Shown here: in pieces, positions 62,048 to 64,000 of the stretch
How the letters are laid out: every line of letters starts with the position of its first letter
How positions within the stretch are numbered: the first letter of the stretch is position 1
From: Hyphomicrobiales bacterium
GTDB lineage: Bacteria > Pseudomonadota > Alphaproteobacteria > Rhizobiales > Aestuariivirgaceae
Assembly (NCBI GenBank): GCA_025359045.1
Contig: JANYHN010000062.1
Location: 1 to 64,000 of the forward strand
Length of the DNA: 64,000 nucleotides
Direction of reading: 5' to 3'
The notes under the pieces: generated by a model
The model's input: the letters and a program-made list of their open reading frames with translations, nothing else
What the model was told of the DNA's origin: nothing
The model's database searches: none
Position numbers and translations under genes: made by a program

Positions 62048-63439
62048 TTAAAGATAAGGCAGCAGCAGCCGTGTTGCTGCATCACGACATTTCACAGCAA
62101 ATGACCGAGCTTCCAATTCTTCCTTAGTGAGCGGCACGAGACTACTTTGATCGATAATCGAAGATAACTTTTCAGCTAGAACCGTATCATACGCTTCAAT
62201 GGCCATCTCGAAATTAAGACGCATGCTGCGCGTGTCCCAATTGGGACTACCGAATAGACACCAAGCGTCATCGACCACCATTAATTTGGAATGATTAAAG
62301 GGCAGTGGCGCTCTTAAAATTTTGCAACCAGCGTGCAAAAGCGGCCCCACGTGAGCACGCATGGCCCAATCCATCGGAGCATGATCACTGATTGCCGGGA
62401 TGACGATGCGAACGTCTATGCCGCGCGTGGCCGACAATTGAAGCGCCACCATCAATATTTCAGCAGGCAAGAAATAGGGCGTTGCTATTTTTATCGATTT
62501 CTGTGCGGCAGAAATTGCCGAAAGTAACACCATCATGAGTTGTTCAGTTTCTTGATCAGGACCAGAAATGATGATGCGCGACTGTATTTCCCCAAACGCT
62601 TGGTTATCGGGATTCCACAATGCTTGTGGCAATTCTTCACCCGTTGTAAACAGCCAGTCGTCAAGAAAATCAGTGGTGATTTGCTTAACGACTGGCCCGC
62701 TGATTTTGAAGTGCGTATCACGGACTTTTATTTTTTTTCGCTGGCGGCCAGTGTTTTCATCGGCAATGTTCAAACCACCGATGAAGGCTGTGACACCGTC
62801 AATAACAAGAATTTTTTTGTGTTGCCGCAAATTCAAAAATTGCATGCGCCACGGCAAGACCGAGTTCATAAATCGTGCCACGGTTACGTTTTGTTTTCGG
62901 AAGAGATTATAGGTTACTCTCCCACTTCCAAAACCATCAATGAGCACCCGAACCATAACGCCGCGATGGCTCGCTATAGCAAGTGCATCGATAAACTCTT
63001 GACCAATTTTATCGGAGCGAAAGATGTAAGAAGTAAGTCCAACAGTTGTTTTGGCATTATTGATTGCGGCAAGCATCTGCGGATAGGCATCATCTCCGTC
63101 CTGTAATGGCAGCGATATATTCGAAGCCGCCAAAGCTCGGTTGGTCAATGCTCCGACAGTTGCCTTGAGATTGGCAAACGGATCGGAGTTTGAAAAACTG
63201 TCGCTAAAACGCGGGAGCTGCGATTTTGCCGAGGGCCGAAGGATTTGAGCGCGCCTCTGAACGCGGTTAATGCCAAAGGTAAAGTAAAGAATTGCGCCGA
63301 CAAGTGGCGAAAGCCAAGCCAAGCCAATCCAACCAATCGCGGATGTAACGTTTCGCTTTCTCAGCAATACGTGGATGGTGATGGCTGCCGCGATAAAAAA
63401 ATCCAACCCAAGAATTATGATACTCGAAGCATCCCACAT
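62048..63439 (-). CDS. cls: cardiolipin synthase
   Basis: A 463-residue phospholipase D-type synthase joining two phosphatidylglycerols. Two N-terminal membrane helices (SIIILGLDFFIAAAITIHVL and SAIGWIGLAWLSPLVGAILY) precede two catalytic HKD motifs: LRQHKKILVIDGVTAFIGGL and PFNHSKLMVVDDAWCLFGSP. Both have HxKxxxxD. The length is typical for bacterial Cls. It is the first gene of the cls-EEP pair. Confidence 0.94.
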   Translation of the reverse strand: MWDASSIIILGLDFFIAAAITIHVLLRKRNVTSAIGWIGLAWLSPLVGAILYFTFGINRVQRRAQILRPSAKSQLPRFSDSFSNSDPFANLKATVGALTNRALAASNISLPLQDGDDAYPQMLAAINNAKTTVGLTSYIFRSDKIGQEFIDALAIASHRGVMVRVLIDGFGSGRVTYNLFRKQNVTVARFMNSVLPWRMQFLNLRQHKKILVIDGVTAFIGGLNIADENTGRQRKKIKVRDTHFKISGPVVKQITTDFLDDWLFTTGEELPQALWNPDNQAFGEIQSRIIISGPDQETEQLMMVLLSAISAAQKSIKIATPYFLPAEILMVALQLSATRGIDVRIVIPAISDHAPMDWAMRAHVGPLLHAGCKILRAPLPFNHSKLMVVDDAWCLFGSPNWDTRSMRLNFEMAIEAYDTVLAEKLSSIIDQSSLVPLTKEELEARSFAVKCRDAATRLLLPYL

Positions 63440-63583
63440 CTTAAGCCTTCGCTAGGATCGGTTGATGCTGCATCATTGAACTAAACAAACTTGAACTGGT
63501 TTTTGTTCCATGCGTTAACAACAGCCTTTTTTAAACCTAAAAACAACTCCTGATCGCCAAATTTCGATGCAATATTTTATAGC

Positions 63584-64000
63584 TTAAGCTGGTTTTGCAG
63601 CTTTCAAACCAGCAAAAACGCCAGCACTCAAGCCAACTGCATGAAGCATTGCCGTAGCAATTACAAATCCAACGCCATAGCCAAAGCCTGTGGCATCAAC
63701 GGGCATTTCGGAGCCATGGGCAAATCCGTGGAACACTGCAAAGAATCCGCACAAGCCCATCGCCACGCTAAGAGAAGTGTTCCACCGCAATGCTATAACA
63801 GCCGATAAAACGATGACTGAAGCAAAAATACCAATTTCAACATATGGCACAACAAAACCGCTGAGCGCCAGTCCAGCACCCACCGTCATCATTGCAACAA
63901 AGCTTGTAGGAACCAAATAACGCGCACGACCGCCCAGCATGGCTGCAAACAAACCCACAGCCACCATGGCCATAATATGGTCTATGCCAGTGAAGGGGTG
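63584..64000 (-). CDS. HupE/UreJ-like membrane protein, 5' end beyond window
   Basis: The visible part (about 138 residues) begins at the right edge with HPFTGIDHIMAMVAVGLFAA, the conserved N-terminal segment of HupE, so the true start lies outside the window. Five or six helices follow (VIVLSAVIALRWNTSLSVAM, FFAVFHGFAHGSEMPVDATG, VGFVIATAMLHAVGLSAGVF). The paired histidines HPFTGIDH and FHGFAHG suggest Ni2+ binding. HupE/UreJ proteins are nickel or cobalt permeases linked to hydrogenase or urease, but no such enzymes are visible here. Confidence 0.85.
   Translation of the reverse strand, partial: HPFTGIDHIMAMVAVGLFAAMLGGRARYLVPTSFVAMMTVGAGLALSGFVVPYVEIGIFASVIVLSAVIALRWNTSLSVAMGLCGFFAVFHGFAHGSEMPVDATGFGYGVGFVIATAMLHAVGLSAGVFAGLKAAKPA

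Overview
The window reads as a chromosomal segment of an alphaproteobacterium, most likely of the Hyphomicrobiales (Rhizobiales). The grounds are radA-cvpA-purF-SDR in that order, panB near a TPR protein and der, an NnrU protein, and GTTC-N7-GTTC (alphaproteobacterial LexA-type) sites, one of them just upstream of radA. The assignment to an order is inference. No rRNA, CRISPR array, prophage or recognisable transposase was found; there is one tRNA, tRNA-Gln(CUG) at 55779-55852.

Layout. 1-436: rpsF running off the left edge into an 89-bp fold-back inverted repeat that looks like a contig-end artefact. 0.9-5.2 kb: a LysR-controlled stress set (AhpD-like protein, broken NTF2/DUF1348 gene, FMN-binding protein), then an ArsR regulator with two SRPBCC/AHSA1 genes. 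5.2-6.3 kb: a BrnT-type toxin-antitoxin pair beside a decayed second antitoxin. 6.3-12.3 kb: carA, YqeY, two paralogous secreted small proteins, ohr, a 24-codon gene with an exceptionally strong Shine-Dalgarno, an amidohydrolase and a broken DUF433/DUF5615 module. 12.6-21.8 kb: radA, cvpA, purF, SDR, der, envelope genes, a copper-site-less multicopper oxidase, panB. 21.8-26.3 kb: hemerythrin, hypotheticals, NnrU, two ParA-like ATPases.

26.3-42.0 kb is a catabolic island, bounded by an IclR regulator and containing a LysR gene. It encodes an intradiol dioxygenase, a phenol-hydroxylase-like flavoprotein, maleylacetate reductase, a beta-keto acid cleavage enzyme (interrupted by a stop), a complete Liv-type ABC importer, a 3-hydroxyacyl-CoA dehydrogenase, an MhqD-like hydrolase with an MhqO-like ring-cleaving dioxygenase, an SDR, a cupin and a cyclase-family hydrolase. 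The gene set fits uptake of an aromatic or cyclic acid, hydroxylation to hydroxyquinol, ring opening to maleylacetate and reduction to beta-ketoadipate. The true substrate cannot be read from the sequence.

42.1-51.3 kb: a VapC locus with a frameshifted antitoxin, a PIN-protein fragment, then guaA, mntH/mntR with palindromic boxes, rsmB, guaB, rlmE and a Ppx/GppA phosphatase. 51.5-64.0 kb: an Xre-RES toxin-antitoxin pair, a soluble histidine kinase next to a HerA-like ATPase, tRNA-Gln, a single-chain restriction-modification enzyme, an OmpA-family protein, an EEP nuclease-family protein, cardiolipin synthase and a HupE protein cut by the right edge.

Seven accessory loci are broken by in-frame stops or single-base frameshifts, several at short A/T runs, whereas every long housekeeping gene is intact.
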